NCBI GenBank assembly: GCA_900114405.1
Contig: FOSY01000001.1
Span: 248,001 to 312,000 of the forward strand
Source: Lachnospiraceae bacterium KH1T2
GTDB lineage: Bacteria; Bacillota; Clostridia; Lachnospirales; Lachnospiraceae
Length of the DNA: 64,000 bases
Direction: 5' to 3'
Of this stretch, positions 18,326 through 27,479 are shown in pieces; the first letter of the stretch is position 1; each line of letters opens with the position of its first letter. A model generated the notes under the pieces. The model was not told the origin of the DNA, did not search any database, and saw only the letters and a program-made list of their open reading frames with translations. Made by a program: the position numbers and the translations under genes.

Positions 18326-20089
18326 TTATCCAAAAACCTCTTCCTTAGTCTTGCTTGAAACCTTTCCATCCTTAACTTCATAAATAAAGTCGCAGTTTCT
18401 TATTGTCGACAGTCTATGCGCTATGATGATCATTGTCTTTTTACCGGCAAGGCTTTCAATAGACTCCATGACCGCTGCCTCTGTTTCATTATCAAGCGCA
18501 GATGTAGCCTCATCAAGTATCAGAAGCTTAGGATTGCGATAAAGCGCACGGGCGATTCCTATACGCTGTCTCTGACCACCTGAAATCTTCACACCATTAG
18601 AGCCAATATTGCTATCAAGACCTTCCGGCTGCTCTTTTACAAAGTCTGCAAGCTGCGCCTCTTCGAGAGCTCTCCAGATTCTCTCATCATCTATATTTTC
18701 CGGATCTTCACCAAAAGCCACGTTATTTCTGATAGTATCATCAATTATATAAATAGACTGCGGGATATAGCCTACAGCCTTATGCCATGCATGAAGATGC
18801 TCATATACATCGATGCCATCTGCATAAATATGTCCGCTTTGCGGCTTAAGAACACCAAGGATAACATCTGCAAGAGTTGTCTTACCTGCGCCAGACGGTC
18901 CGATAAATGCAACCGACTTATTCTTTGGTATATCTACATCCACACCATTGATTATCACCTTATCAGGCTTAGAAGGGTACGCAAATTTAACATCCTTTAA
19001 TCTAAGTCCCTCTTCAAGCTTAATCTCAGTCTTATCATTATTATCTTTAACGACTTCCTGACGGAGTCCCTCAATCTTATGCAGATCTTCATAAACAGCT
19101 TCAAGCGAAGGCTTATTAAACATTATCATGCCGACGTATCCACTGATTCTATTAAATGACGGAAGCATACGAACCGCTGCCACCGCAAATACAGACATGA
19201 TCGGGATGAAATTCTGCATAGGTGCACCGAGATAAATCCTTACGGCTATAAATGTCAAAAGACCACAGATAACAACTGTTTCCATCAAAGGTCTCGGCAA
19301 AATACTCATTGTCGCCTGTATACGCTGTGCTTTTATACTCTTCTTATAACTTTCATCATAGTGGTCAAGGAAGAAATTCTCTTTATTCTGAACTTTGATC
19401 TCTTTGATTCCGCCAAAAGCCTGCAAGAACCATTTTCCCTGCTCAGCATTTAGCTGTCTCGTGTATTCTCCAAGCTTTGTCATCTTCTTTCTGTATATCA
19501 GTAATACAAATATCATAAAAATGACCATAAGAAAAACTACTGCCAATGTTGTCTCGACGTCCTGCATAAGTAAGAAAATCACCAAAAATAAGCATGTCAT
19601 CGTTTCAGTAAAAAGCTGGATAAGATTCAAAACCACCAAGAAAAAGCCGTTGACATCAGTACTGCAGTTTCGCTGCATTTCGGCAACATTATGCGATACA
19701 TGATAAATATAATCCTGGCTCATGTAGCACTGCATCAGTCTAAATGAAACACGTCTTTGATTATTCAAAGTATATCTGTACTGTAGATTGTACTGCATTA
19801 TCAGATAAACATTTTTTACAATGTAAACAGCTATTAATCCAATGGCCATGAACAAAATAAAGGTCTGTGTATTTGGTATATTAAAAATATTTTTTACCAA
19901 ATAATACTTTGTGCTCGGATCATCAAGAATCTCCGGATTCGAGATCACGCTTACCAATGGCAAAATTGCCGAAACACCCAAAGTTTCCAAAAAAGATCCG
20001 CCTAAAATAATTAACATTAAGATAATAAGCCTAGCCTTCTGGCTTTTATCTAAAACGTAATTAATTTTCTTCAACATTACAATTCCCAT
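18326..20089 (-). CDS. ABC flippase (PglK/MsbA-like), fused membrane and ATPase domains
   Basis: A half-transporter of 587 residues: six helices (about 15-320) then a nucleotide-binding domain with Walker A GPSGAGKTT, the Q loop, signature SGGQRQR, Walker B LLILDEATSALD and the H loop IAHRLST. This architecture moves lipid-linked oligosaccharides or lipids across the membrane, and in a glycan cluster export of lipid-linked polymer units is the likely job. The start at 20089 (MGIVML) has GAGG six bases upstream, but this start and ribosome site lie in a 73-bp sequence shared with the start of the neighbouring AAA-ATPase gene. An ATG four codons further in may be the original start. Confidence 0.9.
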   Translation of the reverse strand: MGIVMLKKINYVLDKSQKARLIILMLIILGGSFLETLGVSAILPLVSVISNPEILDDPSTKYYLVKNIFNIPNTQTFILFMAIGLIAVYIVKNVYLIMQYNLQYRYTLNNQRRVSFRLMQCYMSQDYIYHVSHNVAEMQRNCSTDVNGFFLVVLNLIQLFTETMTCLFLVIFLLMQDVETTLAVVFLMVIFMIFVLLIYRKKMTKLGEYTRQLNAEQGKWFLQAFGGIKEIKVQNKENFFLDHYDESYKKSIKAQRIQATMSILPRPLMETVVICGLLTFIAVRIYLGAPMQNFIPIMSVFAVAAVRMLPSFNRISGYVGMIMFNKPSLEAVYEDLHKIEGLRQEVVKDNNDKTEIKLEEGLRLKDVKFAYPSKPDKVIINGVDVDIPKNKSVAFIGPSGAGKTTLADVILGVLKPQSGHIYADGIDVYEHLHAWHKAVGYIPQSIYIIDDTIRNNVAFGEDPENIDDERIWRALEEAQLADFVKEQPEGLDSNIGSNGVKISGGQRQRIGIARALYRNPKLLILDEATSALDNETEAAVMESIESLAGKKTMIIIAHRLSTIRNCDFIYEVKDGKVSSKTKEEVFG

Positions 20090-20153
20090 TTGTTACCTCA
20101 TTAAATCCCATCTAAGCTTTAATAAAACTCTCTATTTTACAGCTATGCTTTTT
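20081..20153. repeat. 73-bp direct repeat, copy A
   Basis: Identical to 21820-21892. Read on the minus strand it contains about 42 bases matching the coding 3' end of the AAA-ATPase at 21851-23428, a 22-base spacer with GAGG, and ATGGGAATT. In this copy it spans the end of the first AAA-ATPase gene and the start of the ABC flippase gene. Confidence 0.95.
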
Positions 20154-21828
20154 CTATTGAACAGCTATGATGCTTGAAATTAATATCATTATGATTAACT
20201 TCACTATCATAATTTATTCCAACCAAGATCAAATTTCCTTTATACTTTTGAAGACTTTCAGGATATTTTTGTCTATGAATCTGCTTAATAGCTGTCTGTG
20301 CATCTTTATTCCACTTCAATTCAATTAACATTGCCGGTTTATCAGGATATTTAGGAGATGGAATATATACCAGGTCCGCATATCCTTTCCCTGCTTGCAT
20401 TTCAGGAATCAGTGTATAGTACTCTTCTGCATTAAAATATGCCAACCGTACAGCATAGCTCAGCGCATTTTCGCTATTATAGGTCTGGTTTCCAGCTCTC
20501 ATATGAGCCTCCTCAATAAATCGGGCTACTTCTTCACTATTCCCATTCCATGTCGCTTCTAAAAGTTTCTGAGAATCAGACAACGCCTTAAAAATGTATC
20601 CCCATTCATCTTCCCTTGTAGTCTGCCTGAATACCTCATTAACTTCCTTATTCGGGATAAAAGTACATCTGTTAACACTATCATAGCCTAAATATCCTAA
20701 ATGAATCAGAAGCGTGAAGATATCATCTTTTGATTGAAAAGTCGTCATATCATTTTGATATGTTGAAATATCAATATGCAGCTTTTTCCCACTCATCAAA
20801 ATTGCAACATCTTCCTTTAGACCTGCATAATTTCTTTTGATATACTCTTTTAATGCATCAGCTGTTTCCGTTTCATTCCAATAATTCTGAATTCTTCCTG
20901 TAAGTGCCGCATTTATGACCGATACAGGGCTATATAAATAGCAAGGCACTTCACTTTCATTCTTTACTTTTCTTTCAGCCAAAGGAATATTTCCATATAC
21001 CAGATATCCATCATACCAAGCTTTAATCTCTTTAAAATTCAGATGATACTCACAGCATATTTCTTTAACTTCTTTTTCTGTAAATCCTACATATTCTGCC
21101 AACTGCATAGGCGATATCATCGAATATTCAGTAAACATATTTAATGCTGAATGCTCACCATACTTCTTTATTGGCAATATTCCTGTCATATAAACCAAAG
21201 CAAGATACGGCTCATCTTTTAACAAATCCCTTAAAAAGTCAAGATACGTCACATACGCTTTTACGTCGTCCTTAAACTTCCTTAAAATGGCATCCCATTC
21301 ATCTATTATGATAATAAATTTTTCGTTGGTACTCTGATATACATTTTCAAGGCATAATCTCAAATCTTCTATGTCAAAAAAATTTACATCACTATAATTT
21401 TGAACTATCTCCCTGGACACAGCATCATTTACGATTTCTACAAAATTTTCTACAGATGAACTCTTTCGTATATATTTAGCCATGTCTATTCTGATAACAT
21501 TGAATTTATTTAAATAAATATCCCAATCAAGGTTCTTAAATTTATCATCGCTTTTTTTGGGATTTTCAGGATTTTTTCTTTCTGAAATCTTACTGATAAA
21601 TAAACCATCAAAAAGCTTTCTCGAATCAACTGATTTATCATAATATGCACACAACATATTTACAGCTGTAGTTTTACCAAATCTTCTAGGTCTTGATACA
21701 GCAACATATCTCTGATCTGTGTTAATCAATGAATTCACATAGCCAATCATTTCTGTCTTATCAACATATATCTGTGATTGAATAGTCATTTTGAAGTTTT
21801 CATATCCCGGATTAAGAAAAATTCCCAT
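20143..21828 (-). CDS. AAA-ATPase-like / PD-(D/E)XK nuclease family protein, copy 1
   Basis: A 561-residue member of the AAA-ATPase-like plus PDDEXK_9 family, often multicopy in Lachnospiraceae and Bacteroidetes. The N-terminal ATPase has the family P-loop SRPRRFGKT (about 44-52) and Walker B FIIIIDEWDAIL; the C-terminal domain has the nuclease-like pattern AGKGYADLVYIP then PAMLIELKWNK (D, then E-x-K). Biological role is unproven. It starts MGIFLNPG with GAGG six bases upstream. The stop is an early TAG: the sequence after it still reads as the C-terminal tail of copy 2 in another frame, so the 3' end has been rearranged. Confidence 0.85.
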   Translation of the reverse strand: MGIFLNPGYENFKMTIQSQIYVDKTEMIGYVNSLINTDQRYVAVSRPRRFGKTTAVNMLCAYYDKSVDSRKLFDGLFISKISERKNPENPKKSDDKFKNLDWDIYLNKFNVIRIDMAKYIRKSSSVENFVEIVNDAVSREIVQNYSDVNFFDIEDLRLCLENVYQSTNEKFIIIIDEWDAILRKFKDDVKAYVTYLDFLRDLLKDEPYLALVYMTGILPIKKYGEHSALNMFTEYSMISPMQLAEYVGFTEKEVKEICCEYHLNFKEIKAWYDGYLVYGNIPLAERKVKNESEVPCYLYSPVSVINAALTGRIQNYWNETETADALKEYIKRNYAGLKEDVAILMSGKKLHIDISTYQNDMTTFQSKDDIFTLLIHLGYLGYDSVNRCTFIPNKEVNEVFRQTTREDEWGYIFKALSDSQKLLEATWNGNSEEVARFIEEAHMRAGNQTYNSENALSYAVRLAYFNAEEYYTLIPEMQAGKGYADLVYIPSPKYPDKPAMLIELKWNKDAQTAIKQIHRQKYPESLQKYKGNLILVGINYDSEVNHNDINFKHHSCSIEKA

Positions 21829-21892
21829 TTGTTACCTCATTAAATCCCATCTAAGCTTTAATAAAACTCTCTATTTTACAGCTATGCTTTTT
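21820..21892. repeat. 73-bp direct repeat, copy B
   Basis: Identical to 20081-20153. This copy spans the true 3' end of the 21851-23428 AAA-ATPase gene (tail KHSCKIESFIKA then stop), the spacer with its ribosome site, and the first three codons of the 20143-21828 gene. Confidence 0.95.
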
Positions 21893-23428
21893 TAGCTTTT
21901 CATCATAGTTAATTCCTACAAATAAAAGATTTCCAGAATAATGCTCCAGTTCAGAAAAATACTTTTTATCCTTTATCTGCTCTATTGCAGACTCTACACA
22001 TTTATTCTTCTTTAACTCTATTATAAGAGCCGGCTTATCCGGTACATATGGAATGAATACCACATCTGCAAAGCCTTTGCCTGCTGTAAGTTCTCTAAAT
22101 ATACTATATTCATTCAGCGCATAAATATACGCCAGATATATCGCACTTTGCAACGCATCTTCATTATTATAACTACGATTAGAAGTTACATGCATGTGAC
22201 TTTCATCCAACGCACGTGCTACAGCCTCTTCATTTCCTGAAATTGTTTCTTCCAAAAGTTTCTTAGACGATTTTATGATCTCATCTGTTTTACTATAATT
22301 TTCTGAAGCCGTTATAGCTCTATACCATTCATCTCTCACTTCACGATTCGGAATCCTGCAAGTTCTTTTTTCCCTGTCATACGCAAGATAACCCAGATGA
22401 ATCAGATAAGTTAACACGTCATCTTTATTTATAAATTTATCCAGAGTATTTAAGAACATGCCTGCATCAAGCTCGACACTTTCTCCTGCCAGCATTTTTA
22501 TTACATCTTCTTTCAAACCCTCATAATTTTGCCTAAGTTTTTCACTAATGACTTCGTAAGAAGACGTCTTGCCCCAGTAATTTTCAAACCCACGATTCGT
22601 TGCAGCTTTTACTATAGCTTCAGGATTATATATATCATATCCATGCTGATGATATCCATCATACCAGAGTTTACACTCTTTATAATTAAGATCATTACTC
22701 TCGCATATCCCTTTAACTTCCTCATCAGTAAATCCAAGGTACCTTGCAAGTTCATATGCATCCAGTGCCGTGTATTCATTGAAATTATTAAGTTTTGACT
22801 GAACCTTATCCCTTACTATCGGAAGTATGCCTGTGATGAAAGCCAATGCTATTGCAGGGCTAAGTGTATTGCTTTTGAAAAGACTATTAAGAAAACTTAA
22901 ATACTTCTCAAATAATTTTCCCGATACCATTTCTCTAACAAGTACGTCATATTCATCGAGTATGATTACAAACTTTTCTTTCGTACTTGCATAAACTTTT
23001 AAAATCGAACGTGACAAAGATTCATTTTCATCTAAATCTATCTCAGGAAATTCCTTTATAAGTTCACAATTCACGGCATAGGTAATTTCCTCAATAAGTT
23101 TTGATTTATCTATTACAGACTGATATTCACTATTCATATCAATCTGTATAACATTATATTTATTGAGTTTATCCCTAAAAGAAGAATCAGATGCAATCTT
23201 GAATCTCGAAAATAACTCCGATGAATCACAGCCCTTTGAATAGTATGCTGCAAGCATATTTCCACTAATTGTCTTTCCAAACCTTCGAGGACGTGACATA
23301 CAGATATATTTATTTTCCTCTTCCATGATTCTGTTAATATCACTTATCATCATGGTCTTATCAACGTATATTTTCTTTTTTACAGTTTCCGCAAATTTCT
23401 CATTTCCCGGATTTAGATATATTCCCAT
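21851..23428 (-). CDS. AAA-ATPase-like / PD-(D/E)XK nuclease family protein, copy 2
   Basis: A 525-residue paralogue of the downstream gene. P-loop SRPRRFGKT near residue 46, Walker B VIILDEYDVLV, and a C-terminal nuclease-like domain with GKGFADVVFIP and PALIIELKKNK. It begins MGIYLNPGNEKF, the usual family start, with AGAGG eight bases upstream in a leader different from that of copy 1. The two genes are 22 bp apart in the same direction. The proteins differ over most of their length, so the paralogy is old even though the 73-bp junction repeat is exact. Confidence 0.87.
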   Translation of the reverse strand: MGIYLNPGNEKFAETVKKKIYVDKTMMISDINRIMEEENKYICMSRPRRFGKTISGNMLAAYYSKGCDSSELFSRFKIASDSSFRDKLNKYNVIQIDMNSEYQSVIDKSKLIEEITYAVNCELIKEFPEIDLDENESLSRSILKVYASTKEKFVIILDEYDVLVREMVSGKLFEKYLSFLNSLFKSNTLSPAIALAFITGILPIVRDKVQSKLNNFNEYTALDAYELARYLGFTDEEVKGICESNDLNYKECKLWYDGYHQHGYDIYNPEAIVKAATNRGFENYWGKTSSYEVISEKLRQNYEGLKEDVIKMLAGESVELDAGMFLNTLDKFINKDDVLTYLIHLGYLAYDREKRTCRIPNREVRDEWYRAITASENYSKTDEIIKSSKKLLEETISGNEEAVARALDESHMHVTSNRSYNNEDALQSAIYLAYIYALNEYSIFRELTAGKGFADVVFIPYVPDKPALIIELKKNKCVESAIEQIKDKKYFSELEHYSGNLLFVGINYDEKLKKHSCKIESFIKA

Positions 23429-23458
23429 ACGCCTTTCCTCTGCTTATAAACGCTAGTG

Positions 23459-24457
23459 TTATCCTTTATACCTACGCTCAGCCTTTTCCCAAGTTCTTTT
23501 ACTAATTATATACCGTGGACGATGCTTCGACTCCATATATATCTTGCCAATATACTGACCTATGACACCCAATGAAAATAACTGTATCCCACTTAAGAAG
23601 CACAAAATACATACTATAGAAGGCCATCCACTATTAGCTTTCTTCAACAAAGCAACTATAATTGCCCATATCACCCCTAAAAATCCCAATAAACTTACCA
23701 CCACTCCCAGTGATGTGATCATGAATATTGGCTTAACAGAAAAGCTCGTTATTCCATCAAAAGCAAGGCATAGCATCTTTTTAAGCGGATAGTGGCTTTC
23801 CCCGGCTATTCTCTCATTACGCTCATAATAGACTACATCGCTTTCATAACCCACGAGTGGAAACATACCTCTAAGGAAAATGTTCACCTCGTGAAAGTTT
23901 GAAAAACTTTCTAATGCTGTGGAGCTTACCAGACGATAATCTGCATGGTTAAAAACAACATCTGCCCCCATAAATTTCAAAAATTTATAAAAACTCTCGG
24001 CAGTAAATCTCTTAAAAAATGTATCTGTCTTTCTGCTGCTTCTTACACCATAAACAACTTCTGCACCTTTAAGGTATTTATCAACCATTTCAGTCATGGC
24101 TTTAATGTCATCTTGACCATCACAATCAATAGATATGATCATATCACATCTATCTTTTGCTTCCATCATACCTGCCAAAACTGCATTCTGATGTCCTCGA
24201 TTCCTGCTCTGCGATATCCCGATAAAATGCTCATCTTTCTCAGACAAACTCTCTATTATATTCCATGTCTCATCATTTGATGAATCATTTATAAATAAAA
24301 TTCGGCTCTTTTCACTTATTCGTCCGGTACCGATCAAAAAATCAAGTTCTTCCTTAAACATCGGAGCTGTTACCGGAAGCACAGACTCTTCATTATAACA
24401 GGGAATAACCATCCACAAAATCGGTTTACTTGAAACTATTGTATTTTCCACACTCAT
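23459..24457 (-). CDS. GT2 bactoprenol glycosyltransferase (GtrB/DPM1-like)
   Basis: The GT-A domain (MVIPCYNEESVLP, FINDSSNDETW, SRNRGHQNAVLAG, and DxD in SIDCDGQDD) and two C-terminal membrane helices (about 235-310) are those of GtrB-type enzymes, which transfer glucose or another hexose from a nucleotide donor to undecaprenyl phosphate. The RGMFPLVGY and YERNERIAGESHYPLKKM segments are typical of the group. It likely supplies the multipass transferase encoded just downstream. A GTG two codons in has better spacing to AAGGG, so the true start may be there. Confidence 0.9.
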   Translation of the reverse strand: MSVENTIVSSKPILWMVIPCYNEESVLPVTAPMFKEELDFLIGTGRISEKSRILFINDSSNDETWNIIESLSEKDEHFIGISQSRNRGHQNAVLAGMMEAKDRCDMIISIDCDGQDDIKAMTEMVDKYLKGAEVVYGVRSSRKTDTFFKRFTAESFYKFLKFMGADVVFNHADYRLVSSTALESFSNFHEVNIFLRGMFPLVGYESDVVYYERNERIAGESHYPLKKMLCLAFDGITSFSVKPIFMITSLGVVVSLLGFLGVIWAIIVALLKKANSGWPSIVCILCFLSGIQLFSLGVIGQYIGKIYMESKHRPRYIISKRTWEKAERRYKG

Positions 24458-24495
24458 TACCCTTCTTAATTACTCTTTTTTTATTAAAAATTTTA

Positions 24496-25950
24496 TTAAT
24501 AATGCAATAGCCTGTACGCTTGGTTTGTATATACACAATCGTATTTATCAAATTCTTCTTTTATAAGCGGCGGTATCTCTATATCTTCCGCCGGAAGAAT
24601 AATCCACTTCGGTGAAGTTTCTATCAATTTATCTCGTAAATCATGCTCAATAGAAGGAGCAAGTTCTACATAGTGATTTTGCCAACCACAATATTTAATA
24701 CAAGGGAATGTATTTGTATACTCATACCAATTCAAAGGGACCTCATAGGAAAATATTAAATCTCGATCACTTTCCGGGATCTGCTTAACTATATCAATCG
24801 CATATAAGTTTTCCTTAAACGATTTATGATCAAAACATAATTTATATGATCGTCCTATGCTATGTTTTACGTTATTACACATTGGATAAACCGATGCTAT
24901 TACCAAAAACATAATCAATAAATTAAGCGATAATCTGCGTTTATATACTTCTCTTATCTCTACTTCAGCAATTATAATCAAAGGGAGAACCAATGTATAA
25001 TAATGTAAATAGTTATTTCCTGTAATCAAAGCACATATTGTAGAAATCGATGCCATCAAAGCAAATAAGATCATTTTCCAATCCTTTGTATAAAAGATTG
25101 ATATTATTGGCGCAGCCAAAAAAAAGCTATAAAATTCCTTTCGCTCGTTAAACTCTTTTATATGATCGATTAGACCTTTTTCTGCCGAATACTGGTATCC
25201 AAAAACAAATACTGTATATAACATTTCATTAAGCATACCAGCTTTGAAAAAATATATAAGGACCGGCAGTGCAATTAGTATTACCCCTCCTATAAACCCT
25301 ACAGCATTATTCCATAAATTTTTATATTCTTTATTAACTATCAAAACAACACAAATACATAAGATTATGGAACATATCAAGGCAGTATTTGTAATTCTTA
25401 TTAATGCGATAAACCCAAAGCATATTCCGTACAAAAATGCCCATTTAGGATTATGCTTATAAATTCCTTCTTCCTTACAATTTTTATAGTACTTAAGAGA
25501 AAAATACAAGCACAGAAGAAGCGGAAGTAAAGAAAATTCTTCAGTAAGATTTCCGCCCTCAAATGACACACTCAAGAGCCAAAAACATGGTATTAGAAGT
25601 GCTAATTCCTGGATTATATTATTGATATTAAATAACTCATATATTTTACATACAATAATTAAAGATATTGATAAATTAACACACTGAACAATAAATATCC
25701 CCACACGGCCATAGCACACCACTTGACCGATACATTCTACCAGAAACAAATATGGTCCCTTCATGTCAAAAAAATCTTTGTACGGCATCTTGCCATTCAG
25801 CATTCCTTTACCTACAAGCTTAAAAAAAGCCGAATCATATCCCGCCGAAAGAGATAGCGGACTCGTAGAAGTGGAAAATAATAATAAAAATACCAACGCC
25901 ATCAACGGAACCAATACATATATCAATCCATGTTTTTTTAATTTATTCAC
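24496..25950 (-). CDS. Multipass GT-C-like membrane protein (GT39/ArnT-like)
   Basis: About 484 residues with roughly eleven hydrophobic helices and a soluble C-terminal tail. The first external loop has GYDSAFFKLVGKGMLNGKMPYKDFFDMKGPY: an early acidic residue and the KMPYKDFFDMKGP block are common in GT39-type sugar transferases using polyprenyl-phosphate donors. The start is the GTG at 25950, five bases behind GGGAGG; the longer frame to 26028 would place a hairpin inside the coding region and has no ribosome site. It follows the bactoprenol glycosyltransferase gene order used for side-chain glycosylation (donor synthase plus transferase). Confidence 0.8.
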   Translation of the reverse strand: MNKLKKHGLIYVLVPLMALVFLLLFSTSTSPLSLSAGYDSAFFKLVGKGMLNGKMPYKDFFDMKGPYLFLVECIGQVVCYGRVGIFIVQCVNLSISLIIVCKIYELFNINNIIQELALLIPCFWLLSVSFEGGNLTEEFSLLPLLLCLYFSLKYYKNCKEEGIYKHNPKWAFLYGICFGFIALIRITNTALICSIILCICVVLIVNKEYKNLWNNAVGFIGGVILIALPVLIYFFKAGMLNEMLYTVFVFGYQYSAEKGLIDHIKEFNERKEFYSFFLAAPIISIFYTKDWKMILFALMASISTICALITGNNYLHYYTLVLPLIIIAEVEIREVYKRRLSLNLLIMFLVIASVYPMCNNVKHSIGRSYKLCFDHKSFKENLYAIDIVKQIPESDRDLIFSYEVPLNWYEYTNTFPCIKYCGWQNHYVELAPSIEHDLRDKLIETSPKWIILPAEDIEIPPLIKEEFDKYDCVYTNQAYRLLHY

Positions 25951-25962
25951 AAAAACCTCCCA

Positions 25963-26005
25963 AGTCCAACATTTTTGTCTGAAACTAACTAATGTATGTT
26001 GGACT
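25963..26005. promoter_or_regulatory. Leader hairpin abutting a ribosome-binding site
   Basis: A perfect 10-base inverted repeat (AGTCCAACAT at 25963-25972, ATGTTGGACT at 25996-26005) with a 23-base loop. On the minus-strand transcript its 3' arm ends two bases before GGGAGG of the 24496-25950 gene. It is not followed by a U-run, so it is not a simple terminator; it could affect initiation or bind a protein. Confidence 0.55.
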
Positions 26006-26050
26006 ATTTTACTTTTATAAGAGCTCATAACCCCTTAAAATTCATAACTT

Positions 26051-26245
26051 TTATTTTCCTTCACCGACCGGTGAATAATGTGCTGAAGTACCATCTATAT
26101 AATATGCCTTATATTCAGACGATGTACTTGAATAGTCAAATGACTTAATCAAAACAATGACATAAAAAAGTACGAGTACTATAGCTAAAAAATATAAAAT
26201 AATATTGTTTATTAGCTTTTTCATCTTATAATGTTTTAAAATCAT
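26051..26245 (-). CDS. Small single-pass membrane protein
   Basis: A 64-residue protein with one strong hydrophobic helix (about 15-38) and a short C-terminal outside tail rich in Ser, Tyr and Gly. I choose the ATG at 26245 because it overlaps the stop of the PIG-V-like gene as ATGA, the usual sign of translational coupling; a later ATG at 26224 is also possible. No family recognised. Its position directly behind a mannosyltransferase-like gene suggests an accessory subunit, comparable in principle to small partners of eukaryotic PIG-V-type enzymes, but this is inference only. Confidence 0.55.
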   Translation of the reverse strand: MILKHYKMKKLINNIILYFLAIVLVLFYVIVLIKSFDYSSTSSEYKAYYIDGTSAHYSPVGEGK

Positions 26246-27402
26246 AGCAAAAATCCATTTCCAAATAACCATCCACGCAATATCGAAATAGCAAATATCA
26301 AAAATATTGCAACAACAAATATCCTCTTTTTCTTGCCCAAGCTACATATTTGATCAACAATTGCTAATTCAATTGTAAACATTCCCATCATGTATCTTGG
26401 TATCGATACAAAAGAACTTATACTACTTACAAACAATGTAATTGATGGAAGTACTGCTTCCTCATATTTACCCCTAATTATCTGTGATAAAATCAGCAAG
26501 ATAGAAAAAAAGAAAATTACTTGAAGAATATCCGGTGGAAAATTATCCCATAAAGCATACTTGATATTCGAGTATAAAACTGATAACCCTGATTGACTTT
26601 TCCAGGCTTTCTGCACATGTACAAAGGCAAGTCCATCCCCAAGTTTATTAATCAAAACTAGCATATAGGTAAATAATCCAAGCGGCACCATGCAAATTCC
26701 CAAGACCAACTTCGTCTTTTTAATATTTTGTGTAATAAATGCTGATAAGCTAAACTTTCCATCTTTACAGTTCTCAGCAATAAGTTCCGCCAAAATTACA
26801 AATACAAAGAAAACACCCACATTTCTTGTTGCGCTCATTAATGCACCACATATTCCCATCCTTAAATATTGCTTTCTTTTCAAATAAAAAAAAGACATCG
26901 TAAGCAGCATCAAAAACATCGATTCTGTGTACATTATAAAGAAATATATGTTATATGGTCCAAAACACATAAGGAAAATATATAGATACGCTTTATAACG
27001 ATCATTTCTTGTTAATAATATATATTTATAACCATAAATCATTGCAACCAAAAAACATACAGAACTTAATATCATTCCTGAAAGATAAATAGAAAATATT
27101 TTTCCCGTAATTACATAAAAAATTGCAACACATATAGGATAAAGTGGAAAAAATGCCCAATATGCCATGCCTAATGCTGTTGCATTTATATGTGCATATT
27201 TAAAAAAATCAAAATTTATAATGTTTAAGACGTATGCTTTATACCATTCTGCATCATATAAATTTAACTTATCTATAACGCCATCAATAGTATAATCTTT
27301 ATAGGTAAACCCAGTTAATAAATATATAAAAAGCCTTGATAACATGAAACATAAAAGTATCCATACGACGGTCTTTTTATCAATTCTTATTTCATCATTC
27401 AT
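26242..27402 (-). CDS. PIG-V-like membrane mannosyltransferase
   Basis: A 386-residue protein with about ten hydrophobic helices. The features AEWYKAYV, AFFPLYPICVA, FIMYTESMFLML and SATRNVGVFF match the Mannosyl_trans2 (PIG-V, GT76) group, which in eukaryotes adds the second mannose of GPI anchors from dolichol-phosphate mannose. Bacterial relatives occur in surface-glycan loci and probably use polyprenyl-phosphate sugars on the outer face of the membrane. It is followed, with an ATGA overlap, by a small membrane protein. The actual sugar is unknown. Confidence 0.82.
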   Translation of the reverse strand: MNDEIRIDKKTVVWILLCFMLSRLFIYLLTGFTYKDYTIDGVIDKLNLYDAEWYKAYVLNIINFDFFKYAHINATALGMAYWAFFPLYPICVAIFYVITGKIFSIYLSGMILSSVCFLVAMIYGYKYILLTRNDRYKAYLYIFLMCFGPYNIYFFIMYTESMFLMLLTMSFFYLKRKQYLRMGICGALMSATRNVGVFFVFVILAELIAENCKDGKFSLSAFITQNIKKTKLVLGICMVPLGLFTYMLVLINKLGDGLAFVHVQKAWKSQSGLSVLYSNIKYALWDNFPPDILQVIFFFSILLILSQIIRGKYEEAVLPSITLFVSSISSFVSIPRYMMGMFTIELAIVDQICSLGKKKRIFVVAIFLIFAISILRGWLFGNGFLL

Positions 27403-27479
27403 TTATTAATCTTCTACTCCAAATAAATCATCAATAATTATTATGTAAACCAAAAATTTAATCCAATTCTTTGCAAAGT

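Noticed and set aside
20143..23428. An insertion sequence carrying the two AAA genes
   Set aside because: No terminal inverted repeats, transposase motif or target duplication is seen; the 73-bp direct repeat is a gene junction, not an IS end.
25951..26028. N-terminal extension of the GT-C-like protein to 26028
   Set aside because: It would run through the leader hairpin and has no ribosome site, whereas GTG 25950 has GGGAGG five bases upstream.
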